Assembly: GCA_948567375.1 (NCBI GenBank)
Contig: OX419758.1
Location: forward strand, 59,959,001-60,023,000
DNA length: 64,000 bases
Source: Lunularia cruciata
Lineage: Eukaryota; Streptophyta; Marchantiopsida; Lunulariales; Lunulariaceae
Direction: 5' to 3'
Under the pieces are notes generated by a model that saw nothing but the letters and a program-made list of their open reading frames with translations, was not told where the DNA came from and ran no database searches. Shown here piece after piece: positions 45,961 to 58,378 of the stretch (positions within the stretch are counted from its first letter, which is position 1; each line of letters starts with the position of its first letter). Made by a program: the position numbers and the translations under genes.

Positions 45961-46308
45961 ATGCATAGTGCTTTGTTCTTTATGCCATGTGAACTTTGGT
46001 TTTGGTTTCTCCATGTTTTTTTCACTCTTTTATTGGGTCTTGGATTTTTTCTTTATGTACTTTTCTTTATGCCATGTGAACTTTGGTTCTGGTTTCTCCA
46101 ATTTTTCTTGCACTCTTTTACGGGGTCTCGGATTCTTTCTTTTTGTACTTTTGATTTATTCTTTATTTTGGTGCGTTTATATTCCTTTTCTCCTTTTCCT
46201 CCGTGGTATGTATTGGACCGGTTGGCCTTTTCACTATGGCTATATCACACACGTATATGTAGTTGCTCGCGGAAAGTCGTGCCTCTAATGATCACTAGAT
46301 ACTAGAAC

Positions 46309-46440
46309 ATCCTTGTTTTGACTTGATTAGTAGAAAGACCATACAGCGACAAGGCGACTTAGAATGATGTCAAAGTCCTTGTTTTCGACTTGATTAGTAG
46401 AATGACCCTATACAACGACAAGGCCACTTAAAATGATATA
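46309..46440. repeat. About 66-bp tandem duplication
   Basis: CCTTGTTTT(C)GACTTGATTAGTAGAA occurs twice, each followed by a CGACAAGGC block and CACTTAAAATGAT or a close variant. Confidence 0.8.
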
Positions 46441-48837
46441 AAATTATATTGCTTCAGACATTCTAGATACAACAACCAACAATGTTCAGTTATTGACTTT
46501 ATAGATGCAAGAGAATAGTTTAATTTTTTAGGGTTTACTAGTGCTTTCATCCTCTACGGGTCGATCGCGTTCTTCCATCCTTGTTATTTTATTCGCGTAG
46601 TTATAGTGTGCTTAGAAAGATATTACAGAAACTCTCTTATAATTCAAGTGGATCTCGAAGTGCTGATGCTGATGCGTCACGCTGAAGTACTGATGCTGAT
46701 GCTGATGCGTCTCGAAGTGCTGATGCGTCACGAAGATTGCTACATACTGTTGATTAATTGAGCAACCGCGACTAAGACTTAACGCTTGGAAAGTTCTTAA
46801 ACTGGAAATGAAATAAGATGATATTTCAATGACATGTACATTTGTATTGAACTTATGTAATGAGAAGAAAACATCTATGATTAATCTACATCTGAATTTA
46901 ATCAAAATCTAAAAGAATTATTTACAGTATGAGAACATGTGTGTAAAACTCAATAGTCATATTACTTTAAGTAGTGAAATCTAAGGAATATTCGGTTCCT
47001 AACATGTCTGTTGTCCCCTAGATATGAAGAAGTTGCTTTTCAAACGATATTTACGACGTTGAAATTTCAAGCTTGGTTTTCATAGAGACATCTTATACCT
47101 TTAGTTAGTAAATTTTGATTACGTCAAAATATTGCTCGACATTTCTATATCCTTCAATTTAGGAAAGGTCATCTCTTGCAGTAGAGTTGATCGCGGCAAG
47201 AAGTTAAGGTTATGTTATGGAGAATCGAATTCCTCCACATTAATTCGGGGATTGAAGGAATGGTTACAGGGGTGTGGGAGACCACCTTAATATTAACGAA
47301 TATAACCTAGACTATGAGACGTGGAGACTATAAAACTTGGGATTTCATGTGAGAATCGGAGACGAACTGATCAGAAATTCAAGAAATATTTTATTTTATT
47401 TATAAATTCTTAACTTTTAATACATTCCATCTTTCTGTATGGAACCATTCATGGAGAATTACTATATATTCCGGAATCATCGTAATCCGCTAAATAGGTG
47501 GTGCTAAATGATCGGTGACCACGAACTAAAATTGTAATTTTTTTTATTTACGTGAATAATTAAAGGAAGTTAGCCTTCGGTTTCGTTCGTAACTTAATGC
47601 GCATATGCGGTTTTCTCTTTGAGCAGAAAAATAATCTACAAAGTCTCGAAATTGTACATATATTTGGGAAATCAATAATAAACTTGGAGAAAACTTTTTT
47701 TCATAAGGAAATAGTTCCTAGAGGAAAAACTAGTCTATATATAGAAGATCTATCATATATAGAAATATAATATCTGTAAGAGAAATTTTCACGTCTATTT
47801 TCACATTTCAATATGTTTTTGCAGATAAAATTTATATTTAGAAATTAATTGGTTAATTTAATTAGTACACAAAATTAAAATATATTTACCTTTCACAATT
47901 ACTTTGAGACAACCTGTAGCAATTTTAACCTTTTCAGCTTCATAATAATATTGAATTAAATATATGAAAGAAGTGGAAAATGATCACAATCTCGATGACG
48001 ATAAACTGGATATTCATTTAACCCTCTCGTCCCACATTATGGAGTCCGAGTTATTACTTGTGTATGTCGCGGAGTAAATTAATTGCAGTAATAAGTTGCA
48101 GAAAGAAATTATTCAACGCACTGACCTTAGAGAGCGAGGCTCATCTTGATATGACCTAAATTGAACTCAAATCTTGTTATATAAATTGGGTTATCAGAAC
48201 CAATCAAACTAACTCACGTTTAATTTGCAGCTTGATAGAAAACTTGATCCGTTATCAAGGTTGCGTGGGTTACTATTGCTATGCGAAATTTTAATTAGCA
48301 AGAGAATTTGAAATCTAATCCATATTAACATAGTGATCATAGTGAATTTGAAATCTAATCCATTTGATTCAGTGACACCATAAAATCGAAATATGATTTT
48401 CGTATAATACATGGATTCACAACCTTCTTCTAACTTAATAAATTAGAACTATATTGGATCTGTAATACCAAATTGAAATGTAGCTGTAACGAAGGCCAAA
48501 TTGGACATCCTGAAACAATGATGCTTGGTGTAAAACGACCTGAAGACAAAATTCTTCCAATCACAGAAGATTGCAACAAGAACAAAATATTACTGTCTGT
48601 AATATGTTACACATATATAGCTCCAGCTAATTCCGAACTGAAACCCACCCTTCTGCACCAAAAATGAGCTGTGAATAGAGAGAGAGAGAGCTGATAATGC
48701 AATTTGGTAATGGTCATTGACGAAATTCAATTTGGAGCAAATTTCAAGTCATGTAATGTGTAATGGGCGAAGCCAATTCCCGTCCTTGTCAAGGGGGATG
48801 CTAACCTTCTCTCGGCTCAACGAACACATGTCATATG
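46441..48837. other. A+T-rich DNA without recognised genes
   Basis: It contains a short minisatellite at 46655-46735 (GCTGATGC and GCGTCACG units). Otherwise I see no gene, RNA or mobile element signature. Confidence 0.45.
46655..46735. repeat. TGATGC-rich minisatellite
   Basis: Irregular alternation of (TGATGC)n with GTCACG(A/C) and CGAAGTGC(T) units. Confidence 0.75.
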
Positions 48838-48990
48838 TCCGATTCATGTACAATGCTATCTACAACGTTATCTACAACGCTAGATATGTATATCAGATTC
48901 ATGTACAATGCTGTCTACAACGCTATCTACAGTGCTATCTATTTTGTCTTATCGTTGCTTTCTACGCGGTCGCCCTTTTCTATCTACAAC
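48838..48990. repeat. Tandem repeat with CTATCTACAACG core
   Basis: GATTCATGTACAATGCT recurs at about 60-bp spacing, each followed by runs of (T/C)TATCTACAACG. One copy of the dispersed 16-mer TTCTACGCGGTCGCCC lies inside it at 48960-48975. Confidence 0.75.
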
Positions 48991-49043
48991 GTTGCAGTTT
49001 AGTTTGACTGATCTGCCTGCACCTTCAAATGGTGAAGTCCGTG

Positions 49044-49835
49044 CTACGGGCTACAGCACGAAGACGAGTCAGCGGGAGGGAAAGTAAATTGGTGTCGAAG
49101 AAAGTCGCGAAGTCTTTTGAAGTAGGAGCTGATATCACCAACTAAGATCTTCCTCGAACAATTGCATTTTGAATTACAATCGCATTCACTACCCTGCTTT
49201 ATACCGTTGTGACATTGGCAATAGCATCTCTCTGACCCTGAACTGCACGATGCGTTACATATTACTGTATCACACGTAGCTTCTACATTGGAAGCTTTCG
49301 TTGAATTCACGATGGTGAACCTCCGACCAGAACAGCCATCCGGAAACAAGGTCGATCTCAAGATGTGCATTTCGGAGCTGGTGGGGACTAGTGCTCCCTT
49401 ATAACATACTTTGTTATCTGGAACTTTTTGCCTCTGTTGACTTCTCCCACATCTCACGTACTCGCTGCTACACTCATCCCATTCGCACCGTAAGCTCAGA
49501 CCGGGCACACATAGAGAAGAACCCGTACCTGCAGGTTTCAGACAGGTGATCAAATGTCATCCTTGGGTACCTTGAATTGTCTCTTGAATTTTTGAAATTT
49601 AACAATCAGCACGCTGTACACTTTATCTACACATTGTTATTTAAAGATATGTGTAGCTACAACGTAAGCTTTTCACTTATGCGCATGTAGAAATCTTACC
49701 AGCGGCTAGATCGTGAGGAAATTGTGTTTCAGAATTAAACTCACCAGGACCGGAAATGAGGGTCAACACCAAAATTGAAAATGTGAGGAGAGCCGCAGCA
49801 GCTGCACTGCGAAAGCCATTAACGGTGGATGTCAT
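49044..49835 (-). CDS. Secreted Cys-rich protein, two exons, function unknown
   Basis: Exon 1 is 49835-49745 and exon 2 is 49528-49044, joined across a 216-bp GT-AG intron in phase 1, giving 191 residues. Residues 1-30 have a hydrophobic core (AAAAALLTFSILVLTLI), a signal peptide or anchor. The mature part holds about 18 Cys. First comes a block with C-x6-C-x4-C-x6-C spacing (LRCEWDECSSEYVRCG) and VPDNKVCYKGALV. A Cys-dense second half follows (CDTVICNASCSSG, CYCQC, CDCNSKCNC). Such packing suggests disulfide-bonded apoplastic function or metal binding. I do not recognise the family; an expansin-like or moss-type secreted Cys-rich protein are loose guesses. No neighbour informs its role. Confidence 0.72.
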
Positions 49836-52577
49836 CTTGACTGCCAATTTCCTGATAAACGCCGATCGATCGCAACCGTTAGCTTAATTCCTGTGATAGC
49901 TGAAGAATTCTCTGGCCTGATAGTTTTGGTACGTGGGGTAGTCCTCTTAGATGGCTAACGCAATTCGAAGACGTGAAAAGTCAGACTGGAATTCGCTGTA
50001 CCAACTTCGAACTAATCTGGAGAGTAATCATCTTGCAATTCGAGCTCGAGAGCTCCCACTGATTCGAAAATTGGATCGCTCAAAGTGGTGAATGTGTTGT
50101 TGTTGGTCCGATTTAAGCTGTTGATTTCGTCCATCCAGAGGCAGACTGTGCCCTAGGGTGTAGAGAACTACCACCGCACGGCGAGGAGTCATTCCTATGA
50201 GAATACTAAATCTTACTCTTTTCAGGAAGTATTACACGGTGTCAGCAGAGGTTGAAAGTCAAGGCAGTCGTTGTCTTCTTCCAAGGGTGATACACCTGCC
50301 AATGCAATTCTGCGCGTATGATCTGATGCATGTGAAATTTGTGGCTTATTCGAAGAGCGTCAACCACCGATGCCGGATTAAACATGACAGATGATACTAT
50401 CAGCGATTACCTCATTTGTTTGCTTCGCAACCTATAGCTATGACTCACAAGTACTCATTATCAATCTAGTATTACTTTCTTGGTGCTGCACTAATTGCGT
50501 CAGCTTGTGATTCTCCAGAAAAGCAGCTGGAATGGGTGGGATCAGATACAGCTGATTTAACCTAACACCTGACATCCATTTTGATTCCTCACTCTCGTTG
50601 TTAACCAGCCAGGGTCACAGTAGACTACTTGTACAGGATTCGGGGAGTAACTCTACTGTAGGGCTAACTAAGTGATACATAATCACATTACGGCAATATT
50701 CTCCTCTCTACAGCGTCATGGTTTCCGAGGCCGAATAAGTGCACTTCGGCTGGACATAGAAACGGGAGAATACGGTACTGCATGTATAGAATGCACGTTC
50801 AAGTTACTTATACGGTTCAGGCATTCAGTCTTACAAATACTGTTGGAACGAGCAATGATTTTTCCTGCTTTGTATACGCTCTTACTAAAACTAATCATTA
50901 AGTGTAATACTAACTGAGTATGACACGAATTCAGTTCTTTATATCATGTTAGAAGGAGGGTAAACAATGTTATATAATACTGAGTTGGAGGAATAGAATA
51001 TGAATAGATTGATCAGAAGAAAAAGGCGACCGCGTAGGAAAAATGAAGGATGGGATTGATTAGGGTGGGATTGATTAAGAAAAATAGATTGATCTAAGAT
51101 TTCTACTGCGTTGTCAAAGTCTCAACAGAGAAATCAGGAAAGAAGTTCTGCGGACGAACTAACTTAACACAGATCTGGAGGAAATTAATGGAGCATGCTA
51201 CTACCGGAGTGTAACGTCCGCCAATGACTACTTCCACATAATTGGATCTTTTCCTGCACTGTACAAGCAGATAAAATCTATGAAGAATTCTAGCCAAACA
51301 TGTGGAAACGGCTCCTAAATCTTGCTAGGACAATACTATGTGTTATGGAACTCTGTTAATTACTGAGACCGGATGCTTTAAACAATGCACTCAACTATAA
51401 CGATTGGAACCATCGTGAACCATCGTCAAATACGGAGACTTGTCTCCGTTTATGCTGGACTTGATGCCCTACGCAAATCTTATATGATCCACTCCATAAT
51501 TAACAGTGGTGCTCTTAGATAGGCAGTTGACAAGTAGGTCCAGTTCTCCATTCGGTCCTTTTATGTCACGAAATCACGGCCCGAACCACGACCCGTACTC
51601 TCCAGTAGTCATTACACACTCTAAAGGTCTAAAGGCACTTGATGCAAGTTTTCGATTGAAACGCTCAACTCCCCACACTAATTACAACCACCATACAATT
51701 TTTTCATTCCAGAATCTCCTTGCACTAGCTAGCATTAATGGTTCTCATAGTATGCGGTCGTTAACCAGAAGGAAAAGAAGAAAAAAACATTCTTGTAATA
51801 CTGCCAAAAAGAATGTGATCCTGGCCATGGACTGGTGTATCTTACACCAGTAAGACAGTAAGAAACAAGGTAGTACAGTGTTCCTGAGGTTCTGTGGGGT
51901 TTCCTCGGACTCGCGACTCCCACGCCTGGCGCCGAGATATTTTCCAAAAAAGCTGGACTGCCACTAGGTTAGCATAAGTCACGAAAAGAATCCCCGGACA
52001 AGAGTTGGACAGAGAGACTCCGGCAACATCTAAAGTCTTCACAGTTACCCCTACATTCTTTCCGTGACGTACAGTCTTGTTGCTATTCCGAACGGTACAA
52101 CCTGGTTTGTTTCAGAATGTACATTTGCTGAGAACCGGTTTAGTTTAATCTTCCCTGTTAGTTTCATGCGTATGACTGCCTTTTGTAGCCTAGCAGTATT
52201 AGTGGCTTCGCAGGGAATTGGTCGCAATAGATTGTGAATATTTACTGGAAAACCACTTGTCAATGAGGTGAGTTAGCACCCCCCACAACACCTTGCTAAG
52301 GATGTATACAAAAGTTTTTTTCTCACGTAGTTACTGAACATGACATTTGCGTGCCTGAAACTACGAGCTTTGGCCATTGGTGTACCTCAAGGGCACCTAG
52401 ACCAGGTCAACCAGAGGCCATACAGTACACACGGAACAATACCGGATTACCTACTCCTCTGCTCGTCGTGTTCATCCATGTGCTCACGTCTCTGTAACAA
52501 TTGAGATTAGGAATGCAACACTATATATCGAGAAGTCAACTGAAAGGCTTCGGGGATCTCCTCATAAATTAAGTGCC
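49836..52577. other. Low-copy DNA, no gene assigned
   Basis: The part next to 49836 is the upstream region of the Cys-rich gene. A copy of the dispersed hairpin/CGCGGTCGCC repeat lies at 51020-51056 on the minus strand, between two copies of ATAGATTGATC. The open frames present (50197-50394, 50672-50917, 51506-51853) show no motifs. Confidence 0.4.
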
Positions 52578-52673
52578 TGATCTGACGTCAACCTTTAAGT
52601 CATTTCGAATGAAAGGGCGACCGCGTAGAAAACACGAAGGATGGGAAGATCCCATCAAGCCGATGTCAGATCA
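52578..52673 (-). repeat. 96-bp element with 12-bp inverted ends carrying the dispersed hairpin repeat
   Basis: The ends TGATCTGACGTC and GATGTCAGATCA are inverted repeats (11 of 12). Inside, on the minus strand, GATGGGATCTTCCCATC is a perfect 7-bp stem with a 3-nt loop. It is followed by CTTCGTGTTTTCTACGCG and GTCGCCC. It resembles a miniature transposon. Confidence 0.65.
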
Positions 52674-52904
52674 CCATCAAGTCAATTAAGTTAATTTAAG
52701 TAAACTCTGAACACCATGAATCTTACGTCTCAGTTTTCGTTCAAATGGTGTATCACACAGCTTTCAGCTGACCCGGACTGAGCGTCTTGATTGAATAATT
52801 CAAAGTCACACTACAAACCTTACTTCCTTTGTACCTAGCTTCCAGCCCTCCGCATCGAATTTAATCTTCCAAACTACCTCCACTATAACAGATTACGATT
52901 CCGA

Positions 52905-53075
52905 ATCTGGCGCTCCTTATCGGCTCCGGCGATCCTTAGCATAGCATTTCGGGTCTGGCGATTCTTAATGGTACTCTATTGATTCTTAGCGACACATTAC
53001 ATCCGCTTTATTATCGGAACTTCTAGCTCGAGAGATCCTTAGCGGCACATTACATTCGTCTTATTACTGGGAGTC
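52905..53075. repeat. Degenerate minisatellite (GATTCTTAGCG / ACACATTACAT)
   Basis: Four or more units built on GG(A/C)GAT(C/T)CTTAGCR and a (G/A)CACATTACAT(C/T)CG block recur at 25-60-bp spacing. Confidence 0.6.
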
Positions 53076-54106
53076 TGTTCTTGCCGGACGATTGATTGAT
53101 TGCCGGAGGTTTGTACTCGGATGACGTTTCTAGGGTTGGGCACGAAATTTTTTGCTTTCCTGTTCCTGTTCGCGAGAGTCCCTTCCCATGAGAGTCCGAC
53201 TAGCAGACTGACGATGGAGAAAACTGGTTTTTATTGGACAGAGTCTTTGAGCTTTGATGTTTAATTAGTGATGGTTTCGGAAGAACGTCCAGGATAATAT
53301 GTCCAATGCGTAAAGGCCAAAGTTACCGAGTAGGCGACCCCACCGCTGGTTTCTTTGCCGGAAACTTTAGGAAATCTGTAGAGCAGAAGCTTGGACCGAT
53401 TCTTGGCAAGGCAATTACACTTCATGAGATTCAGCGTGATAAAATCACGAAAATTCCACTGGTGAACTGGTCAGTTACAGCACGTGACAAGTCGACCTCT
53501 GGTCAATGCGGAGCTGGTGGGGCATGGGGCACTTTCAGGAGAACGAATCATGACAGGGAGGATGTTTTCCAGTCGTTTTGCCAAAGAGTTTTTACCGTCA
53601 AAGACCATGTATTTTAATCAAATCTCAATAGGCCACCGTTTCCTGGCTAAGCCCTTTCCTAAGTAAGATCGTTGCATTGTGCGACTTATGTTTCCCAAAT
53701 TGATGGTAAATTCGTTTACTACATAGCCAGCTGCAGATGTTGATTCTGCGTCTGTGACACAATTTTCAGATGGAATTGTCTCGCATCCACAAGATTTAGT
53801 TCCGTAGAAGAACTTGTTGAGGAAGGAAGCAAAGCTAGGGAGGAAAGGTGGCGTGCATGATCCTCAGCAAGAGTTGGAAGATTCGAGACAATCAAGATTG
53901 GGGAGGGCGTTTAGGATTCAAGTTCCAGTTGTAGGGTATTTTATTGTGTTAATCCTTCTTCCCAAAATGGTTAAACCCCGATATTCTAATACAAACAGAC
54001 AGAGGTTTAGGGTTTATAGAGTCATCTCATGTCTCGCTTTAACACAGCCATGACACCCTTTATTTTTCAAACCCAAAACTCTAAGCCCAATAGATGTATG
54101 GGTAAA
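53076..54106. other. Low-copy DNA, no gene assigned
   Basis: A 103-codon plus-strand frame (53306-53617) has normal-looking composition, but I find no domain or splice context to support it. Confidence 0.4.
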
Positions 54107-54450
54107 ATTGCATCCGGTGTTAGGTTATACAATATTGAGTGAAAGAACAGCTTAGTGAACCAAGTGAAGACCCTGGGAGTTGTAAACATCAACGAACCAA
54201 AAAACTTGCAATTGTATCGGTCAAATTGAGAATTGCATCCGGTGTTTGGTTGTAGAATATTGAGTGAAAGAACAGCTTAACGTTGATGACCAAGTGGAGA
54301 CCCTGGAAATTGTAGACATCAACGGACGAAGCAACTTGCAATTGTATCGCTCAGATTGAGAATTGCAATCGGTGTTATGATGTATGATATTGAGAGAAAG
54401 AACAGCTTAAGTTGATGATCACGTGAAGACCCCGGGAGTAGTTATAAATG
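54107..54450. repeat. About 125-130-bp tandem repeat, 2.7 units
   Basis: Units begin ATTGCATCCGGTGTT at 54107 and 54232 and ATTGCAATCGGTGTT at 54362. All contain ATATTGAGTGAAAGAACAGC or a variant, GTGAAGACCC(T/C)GGGA and CATCAACG. Confidence 0.88.
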
Positions 54451-54542
54451 AATACAACTGTGCATCAACTAAAGTCGTATTGCAAATCTTCTTCAATTCT
54501 TCCATGGTTACAACCTGCATTTTTTGTCTCACCCTTCTATGG

Positions 54543-54712
54543 CTTGATGGGGTCTTCCCATCCTTCGTGTTTTCTACGCGGTCGCCCTTTTCTTTCTTTT
54601 GTGTTCGTGATCATTCAACGAAGACCTGGAAATGACAAAAATGGGGTAGGCGACCACATAGAGCACAAGAAAGATATAGAACACAAGAAAGATGGGAAGA
54701 AAGATGGGGTGA
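54543..54712. repeat. Inverted pair of the dispersed hairpin repeat
   Basis: The left arm has GATGGGGTCTTCCCATCC, CTTCGTGTTTTCTACGCG and GTCGCCC (54546-54587). The right arm (54648-54712) is a diverged reverse copy with GGCGACCACATAGAGC and AAAGATGGGAAG, lengthened by a short duplication. A transcript could fold into a long imperfect hairpin. Confidence 0.65.
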
Positions 54713-55492
54713 ACCGTCAGCACGCTTGGATGCCTTCACCACTGGCGGAATGAGCGCAGCAGGACGTTCATCAAGCGGGCCAGCGCCAGGCGTAAGCCGA
54801 CTCACAGTAAGGGGTTTCAGAAATAGTTTGACCATGTTTCTAAACCAAGATTGTTACGAAGCGTGGACTGAATGGGTACGGTGTGTGAACGGGAGGTAGA
54901 AATGGTAATGTTATGGAGTTGGGGCCAAGTTCCTTATTATTAGCACATTCCGTATGAGGTGGATCGTAAAAAATAAGGGAAAAGGAATTTTCTGTTATCA
55001 CTCCGTAGTGCATTGATTGCACATTAGGGTTAATTAAGTTTTTGTTTAGGGTTAGAGTGAAAGCGACGGCCACCAAAAGGAGCATCCGGGGCATCCGGGG
55101 AAGTTTGAGAACACCCATGGAAAGGAAATGACGAGCGGCAACTGGGCAAATTTTATCCGAGGAAGATTGGAGGGAGCATGAGTGGAAAGATTTGAGGGGA
55201 TGCAAAAATTGATTGACCACTGATGAAGATTGGAGAGACCATAGCAAATTTGGAGTGGGAATTTGAGTGCGAGCCCCGTGAGAAGGTTAGAGTGAGTAGT
55301 GATTTTGTTTCAAGTGTTACTCTCGATTTCATTATTTTAAAAAATTGTCTTTTGTGCGAGTATGAAATGTATACATTTCTTCCCCTTGAGTAATGAAGTC
55401 AAATTCCTGAATTTGTTTTCTTATTACAGAATGGAATTGCACAGATTGTTTTTTTTGCGCACAAAGATGTCCGTTTGCTGAAATTTCACTGG

Positions 55493-55583
55493 GAGAGGGA
55501 GATACACCTTTGCGGAGAAGTAAGATCCCCTTTAGAGAAGAGAGATACACTTTGCGTAGAAGAGAGATCCCCTTTGTGGATAA
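55493..55583. repeat. 44-bp tandem duplication
   Basis: GAGATACAC(C)TTTGCG(G/T)AGAAG followed by AGATCCCCTTT occurs twice, just upstream of the Harbinger transposase relic. Confidence 0.8.
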
Positions 55584-55679
55584 GGAGTTTTCAGTGGTGA
55601 TTAAAACTAGAGTTTTGTCATGCCGAGAGGGAGCACTCGTTTAGAACTAACCAAAAATATGAGAAAATGTATTCAATAG

Positions 55680-56984
55680 ATGATTCGGTTAGATTTGGAG
55701 ATATCGCTACCAAGATTAGAAGATGAAGATGAGGAATTAGAAGGAGATTTAGATATGCTATAATGTTTTATTAGTGGATGGGAGTATACACATACTCATC
55801 GTTACTTGGAACCCCGTGTTACTTACCCTCATAGTAGAGAGTTTGTGAAGGATTATTTTAGAAATCTAGATACTAAGGCCTTTTGCCAACTTACTAGAAT
55901 GGATGGGGATTCTTTTTCAACATTAGTTGATTTGATTAAGACTCACCCAATTTTTGAGAAAAGGTACCGAAGAGAGCAAACACCCGTGTGGATCCAAGTT
56001 GCCCTAGCTTTGGATAGATTTGGGCATCACGGAAATGGAGCTTGTGTTGCACGGGGTTTAAATATTTGGGGCATTAGTGCAGGTTCAACAATTGCTTTTA
56101 CTGATTTATGATAGCCATATTAGATGTGATGAGGAGTCAAGTTGCATGGCCCGAACTCAAGGAGAGGAAAAGAATATCCACTGTTTTTGCACTGAAAGGT
56201 TTTCCTGGTTGTGTTGGTTTGGTAGATGGCACATTGTTTCCTCTTGCAGCCCCACCAACTGTGGACGGGGAAATATATTTCAGCCGCAAGGGTTCATATT
56301 CTATAAACGGCCAAGTTATTTGTGATGATAAAAGGAGAGTTATACATTTCTCCGGAGGTATGGTTTATGTTATGTGTTATTTTGTTATGTATTTTTGCAA
56401 TGCATTGGTTATCCTGTTTGTTTAGTTTACTAAAAGTATGCCCTTTTTTAATTTGCAAGAATGCCAGGGTCATGTCATGATATGACTTGTTTGAAAAAAT
56501 CGTCATTATGGAATGATGACGATTTTTGAACCAAAGAGGAAGGTGTGGCACTTTTGAGGCAAAGGAGTACCTTTTAGGTAATTCAGGTTATGTACCCATG
56601 CATCACCTAGTACCCGCTTCCAAGCAGGCTCGCTCAAAAGACAAGCAAGAGTTCAATAAACATTTAGCAAAGGCAAGAGTGGTAAATGAGCATTGTATAG
56701 GAGTATTGAAAGCTAGATGGCATTCTCTTTGTGAGCTAAGAGTGCAACTGAAAGACAATAGTAGAAATGCTTATTTGTTGAAGTGGGTATCGGTGTGTAT
56801 TATTTTACATAATTTTTTAATCAATAGGTCTAACCTTTGGTCAGAGGACGATGGCGGATTTACAAAGGAGACTCAAATAGATTTAAAAATATCATTTCAG
56901 GGTATAGAACTTGGTAGAGAAGAAAATAGATCAAGGGTGATGCAACATTGCCTTGATTATAACAATGATGATATATTCAATTGA
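55680..56984 (+). pseudogene. PIF/Harbinger transposase (HARBI1-like), broken
   Basis: It starts with an acidic N terminus from ATG 55680 and a TAA at 55761. The frame 55762-56108 encodes the region ending in GHHGNGACVARGLNIWGISAGSTIAF. A one-base shift then moves to 56108-56345, with the first catalytic Asp in GLVDGTLFPL and SINGQVICDD. A GTATGG donor-like site suggests a short intron (about 56356-56472), or else decay. The second Asp is in SCHDMTC, followed by a TGA. After another shift, 56526-56984 holds YLLGNSGYVP and the Glu in VNEHCIGVLKARWHSLCELR. The DDE triad is present but split over three frames. Terminal inverted repeats were not found by eye. Length (about 420 residues) is normal for the family. 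Confidence 0.9.
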
Positions 56985-57212
56985 TTTGATTGAGATTCCA
57001 TATAATAAAATATATATTCTTAGTATTCATCTCATTTCTCATAGTCTCGTAACTTAGACCATGAGTGCTTCTTGATGTAATATTATGACTCTAAACATCA
57101 TGTGGATGCAAAAATAATTCTATGAAGCTTAATCTATACATTTGTAAGTCCTTGTTGACACTTACGAGCACTTGGAGAAAAATGAGCAGAGCTTGCATAC
57201 ATAGGGAGATGA

Positions 57213-57385
57213 CACTGAGTGCTACTCAAAACTTAAAATATTAATCAAGAGTGGCTCTTGTACACACTGGGTGCCACTCACAAAATTAAAAATTAATTGA
57301 GAGTGGTGCTCGTAGATGCAGGCGGACGCTGGCTCACAAACTTAAAAATTTAATTGAGAGTGGCGCTCGTAGACACTGGCAGATG
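57213..57385. repeat. 52-57-bp tandem repeat, three-plus units
   Basis: Units share GAGTGG(C/T)(G)CTC(G/T)TA(G/C), an ACACTGG-type block, a CTCACAAA block and TTAAAAATTAATTGA. The start points of GAGTGG are at 57249, 57301 and 57358. Confidence 0.82.
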
Positions 57386-58378
57386 CTCAGAACTATCCAC
57401 ATATTACATGCACTCATAGGTGCTGGTATGCCCCGGTGGTGGGCCTGTGTTCATTTCCATTCTTGTCATTTGCGCAAGCTCTATTCTTGAGTGTGTGGGG
57501 TGTTTGGAGCAGAATTTTGCGAGTGAGTACTTAGAAGGAGAAAGGGTGATTTTGAGGGTCATTTTGCGAGGCAGAGGGTGCTGGAGTGTCATTTCCAAGA
57601 GTCATTTTGCGAGGCAAAGTGTGTGTAGGTGAGACATTTTGAGACTGGGGAGAGGAAGGAGAGAGGCAAGGGTCCTGGCTGGCTGGCTGAAGCACAACTC
57701 AAGAAGAAGTGATTGAGAAGAGTTTTAGAAGTTCAAGAGCACATTCCTTTCAAGCATGGCAGAACTCTGGGGATACGTAAAGATAGTTGACGGGCCCGAC
57801 ATGAGAAATACTCAAGAAGGAGATTGGCTCATTGCATTCCATACCATTCAACACCCAACCAATTTTATCAAGTGGTGTTGGCGGGACAAACATCAAGTTT
57901 GAACTGCTGTTTTCGAAATACGGGAGGTCGATCTAGATGTAATAGCGCTGAAGATAACTCTTGGACTTCACTATCCACGGCCAGAAGTACTTTTCAAACA
58001 TTCCTCATTGTTTTCTTTTCATTCCATCTTGATTTGTTCATTTGATTTTTGGAAATTGCATTCAAATCATCAGCACCTCCCAGTGCCACCCAGCGTTCCC
58101 CCGCGCCATCCAGCGCTATCCCGAACCCAAAAGCCTGCGTGCCACCCAATGCTCCCCTGGCATCCAGAGCCCCCACGGGGCTGCGTAGACTTACTCGCAT
58201 GGATCCTTGTCCCATAGCACCTACCAGCGCCGTGGTGCATCGACAAGTGGCTTCCAACGGCATCCTCATCCCATTTACCCCTTGTGCGAGTGCCTTTGCG
58301 TGGCACCTAGCACCCCAGCGTGGACCTTGCACTGTCCCGCAGCGCCATCCAGCGGACTTGTGCATACATGCAGCGTCC
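57386..58378. other. Low-copy DNA with a GC-rich minisatellite
   Basis: 58075-58360 is GC-rich, with many GCCA(C/T)CCAGCG-like units on the plus strand. Its open frames on both strands are probably a by-product of composition. The family A element is inserted right after it. Confidence 0.5.

Noticed and set aside
53306-53617. 103-codon plus-strand frame
   Set aside because: No recognisable motif and no neighbouring exon; not supported as a gene.
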